Source of the DNA: Alphaproteobacteria bacterium
GTDB lineage: Bacteria > Pseudomonadota > Alphaproteobacteria > Rhizobiales > Xanthobacteraceae
NCBI GenBank assembly: GCA_005884465.1
Contig: VAZH01000328.1
Coordinates: 1 to 6,340 of the forward strand
DNA length: 6,340 nt
Direction of reading: 5' to 3'
This document shows, piece after piece, positions 5,054 through 6,340 of this stretch. Position numbers and translations under genes: made by a program. Each line of letters opens with the position of its first letter. The stretch's first letter is position 1. The notes beneath the pieces were generated by a model. It ran no database searches. It was not told the origin of the DNA and was given only the letters and a program-made list of their open reading frames with translations.

Positions 5054-6340
5054 CTATCTCTGATAATTATCGCGGTGCGGCATTGGTTCGCTGCGACCGC
5101 GGCCACCGAATCCTCCTCCGAGACCGATGCCGATGCCGATACCGATGCCTTCCATAACGGCGCCCGGCGGCGGACCGGACGGACGACGCTCGACCACGAC
5201 TTCCTCGGGCGGCGGCCGGCGCTTCGGCTTCGAAGTATCAACCCGCTTGATGCGCGGTATATCGACTCGCTTGGTCGGCGGTATGTCGACCTGCTTGATC
5301 GGCGGTGTATTGACCCGCTTGATCGGCGTATCGACATCTTTCTTCAACGGCAGCGTCGGCTGAATGGTGCATGGGCAGGTCGGCCCCAGCGCAACATTGG
5401 TCGGCTGCAGGACCGGCGGAATGAGCGCGGCGTTGGCGCCGAGCGAGCGGTTGAGGACGCGCTCGCGCATCTTGCGCGCGGTCGCTGCCAGATCGCTGTT
5501 GCCATAGCTTGCAAGGAACTCATCGAAGGAGGCCGCCGTATTGATGGCAATGGCGGTATTCCATGCCAGCATCTCGCGCCGGCGTTCCAGCAGCGAACGC
5601 ATACGTGGGGTGTACGAGGATTGCGCGAACAGCATCGTAAAGGCTTCGTAGGCTGCGACCGAGTCATCGGCGATCACGAGCTCGTAGGCAACTTTCGGCT
5701 CCTTGCCTTGCAGGTCCTTGCGCCAGTCGTCGACGCTCCGCATTGCCGTCGAAGACGACTTCGGCGCCGTCACTGCCGGCTCCCCGGTGTCGCCGCCAAA
5801 GAACCTGAACTCAGTCGTCAGCGATGAACTTTCCCAAGGGATCTGCCGTCCATCGGTCGCCTGGCTCACAGCGATCCGGACGCGTTTGAAGGCCTCTTCA
5901 ATCGGCAGATTCGGCTGCTTCGCGACCGAGAGTACCGCCGTCGTGTAGGGGCTGTCGGCACCGGCGCCGTCCTCAGCCTCGGCGCCCGGCGAGGTGGAAT
6001 AGGAAATGAACGAACCGGTCGCGCCGGCCTTGGTGTCGACGATCGCCAGGCCGTGGCCGGCGGTCTGGTTAAGTGCCGGGAACGGATTATTGCGGCAGGC
6101 ATCAAGCATGATGATGCGCATCCGGGTTGGCAGCGCCCCTAACGTATTCAGGAGATCGTTGAGCCGGACGGCCTGTAGCGGAATGTCGGCTTCGCGTTTC
6201 GGATCGACATCGATCGGCACCAGATAATTCTCGCCATCGATCTGCAAGCCGTGGCCGGCATAGAACACCAGCGCGATGGTGTCAGGTCCGCTCGCGGCCA
6301 CTTTGGCCGCGAAGTCGCTGATGGTCCGGCGCATGTCGTT
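5054..6340 (-). CDS. Caspase-family (peptidase C14, orthocaspase-like) protein with repetitive tail (N-terminus beyond right edge)
   Basis: The frame stays open to the right edge: 428 residues are seen and the start, any signal peptide and the first part of the p20 domain are missing. The catalytic dyad is intact: His30 of the visible part in FYAGHGLQ (nt 6251-6253) and Cys82 in LDACRNNPF (nt 6095-6097). ISYSTSPG followed by DSPYTTAVL matches the region after the catalytic Cys in bacterial caspases. Residues about 205-300 form a charged helical region of repeat-like character (AYEAFTMLF, then SFDEFLASYG), common behind rhizobial caspase domains. The tail (about 336-428) holds five 7-8-residue repeats, a proline/acidic stretch, a Gly-Ile repeat and GGFGGRGR. 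Family members cleave after basic or acidic residues and are linked to stress and cell death; no such role is shown here. The acidic or basic preference cannot be read from this sequence. Confidence 0.9.
   Translation of the reverse strand, partial: NDMRRTISDFAAKVAASGPDTIALVFYAGHGLQIDGENYLVPIDVDPKREADIPLQAVRLNDLLNTLGALPTRMRIIMLDACRNNPFPALNQTAGHGLAIVDTKAGATGSFISYSTSPGAEAEDGAGADSPYTTAVLSVAKQPNLPIEEAFKRVRIAVSQATDGRQIPWESSSLTTEFRFFGGDTGEPAVTAPKSSSTAMRSVDDWRKDLQGKEPKVAYELVIADDSVAAYEAFTMLFAQSSYTPRMRSLLERRREMLAWNTAIAINTAASFDEFLASYGNSDLAATARKMRERVLNRSLGANAALIPPVLQPTNVALGPTCPCTIQPTLPLKKDVDTPIKRVNTPPIKQVDIPPTKRVDIPRIKRVDTSKPKRRPPPEEVVVERRPSGPPPGAVMEGIGIGIGIGLGGGFGGRGRSEPMPHRDNYQR
5123..5149 (-). repeat. 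Hexanucleotide repeat coding Gly-Ile dipeptides
   Basis: Four tandem 6-bp units (ACCGAT or GCCGAT on the plus strand) plus a final GCC encode GIGIGIGIG in the caspase-like protein's tail. Units differ only at the first base. Such a tract can gain or lose units by slippage without breaking the frame. Confidence 0.85.
5219..5335 (-). repeat. Five degenerate 24-bp repeats coding VDxPxxKR units
   Basis: Reading in the protein direction the units are VDTPIKR (5335-5315, one codon short), VNTPPIKQ (5314-5291), VDIPPTKR (5290-5267), VDIPRIKR (5266-5243) and VDTSKPKR (5242-5219). Each has an aspartate or asparagine near the start and basic residues at the end. The DNA copies are clearly related but diverged. 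Confidence 0.88.

Noticed and set aside
5219..5335. A CRISPR-like array, suggested by regularly spaced repeats.
   Set aside because: The units are 24-bp contiguous tandem repeats without spacers, in frame within a protein-coding gene.
4949..5827. A 292-codon plus-strand open frame opposite the caspase-like gene.
   Set aside because: Its repetitive LDRR-type sequence is the antisense reading of the tail repeats; the minus strand carries the catalytic motifs.

Overview
The window looks like chromosomal DNA from a high-GC alphaproteobacterium, most likely a Bradyrhizobium/Rhodopseudomonas-type member of the Hyphomicrobiales. This is inferred from the GC-rich third codon positions, from the protein families present (di-heme peroxidase, GST, TfdA/TauD dioxygenase, glycine-rich exported TPR protein, caspase-family protein) and from their resemblance to rhizobial proteins. 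No database search was possible. No tRNA, rRNA, CRISPR array, insertion sequence or phage gene is visible.

Layout, left to right. (1) 1-1299, minus: an exported di-heme cytochrome c peroxidase/MauG-family protein, cut by the left edge so that its C-terminus is missing. (2) 1300-1698: a 399-bp divergent intergenic region. (3) 1699-2391, plus: a glutathione S-transferase-family protein. (4) 2485-3174, plus: an exported protein with a concanavalin-like (LamG/DUF1080-like) fold. (5) 3237-3833, minus: an exported TPR protein with a ten-glycine tract, convergent with gene 4. (6) 3834-4101: a divergent intergenic region with a perfect 21-bp tandem duplication centred on a palindrome. (7) 4102-4989, plus: a TfdA/TauD-family Fe(II)/2-oxoglutarate dioxygenase with all recognisable catalytic residues. 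(8) 5054-6340, minus: a caspase-family (C14, orthocaspase-like) protein with an intact His/Cys dyad and an unusual repetitive, basic C-terminal tail, cut by the right edge so that its N-terminus is missing.

Neighbouring genes mostly alternate in strand, so they appear to be single transcription units rather than one pathway. GST and the concanavalin-like gene share a strand but are 93 bp apart, with hairpins between them. Three products carry N-terminal signal sequences (peroxidase, concanavalin-like, TPR), and the caspase-like protein belongs to a family that is often exported, so the window leans toward envelope functions. I do not see a convincing multi-gene novel system. The parts most worth a second look are the repeat tail of the caspase-like protein, the 21-bp tandem repeat between the TPR and dioxygenase genes, and the unknown substrate of the TfdA-like enzyme.
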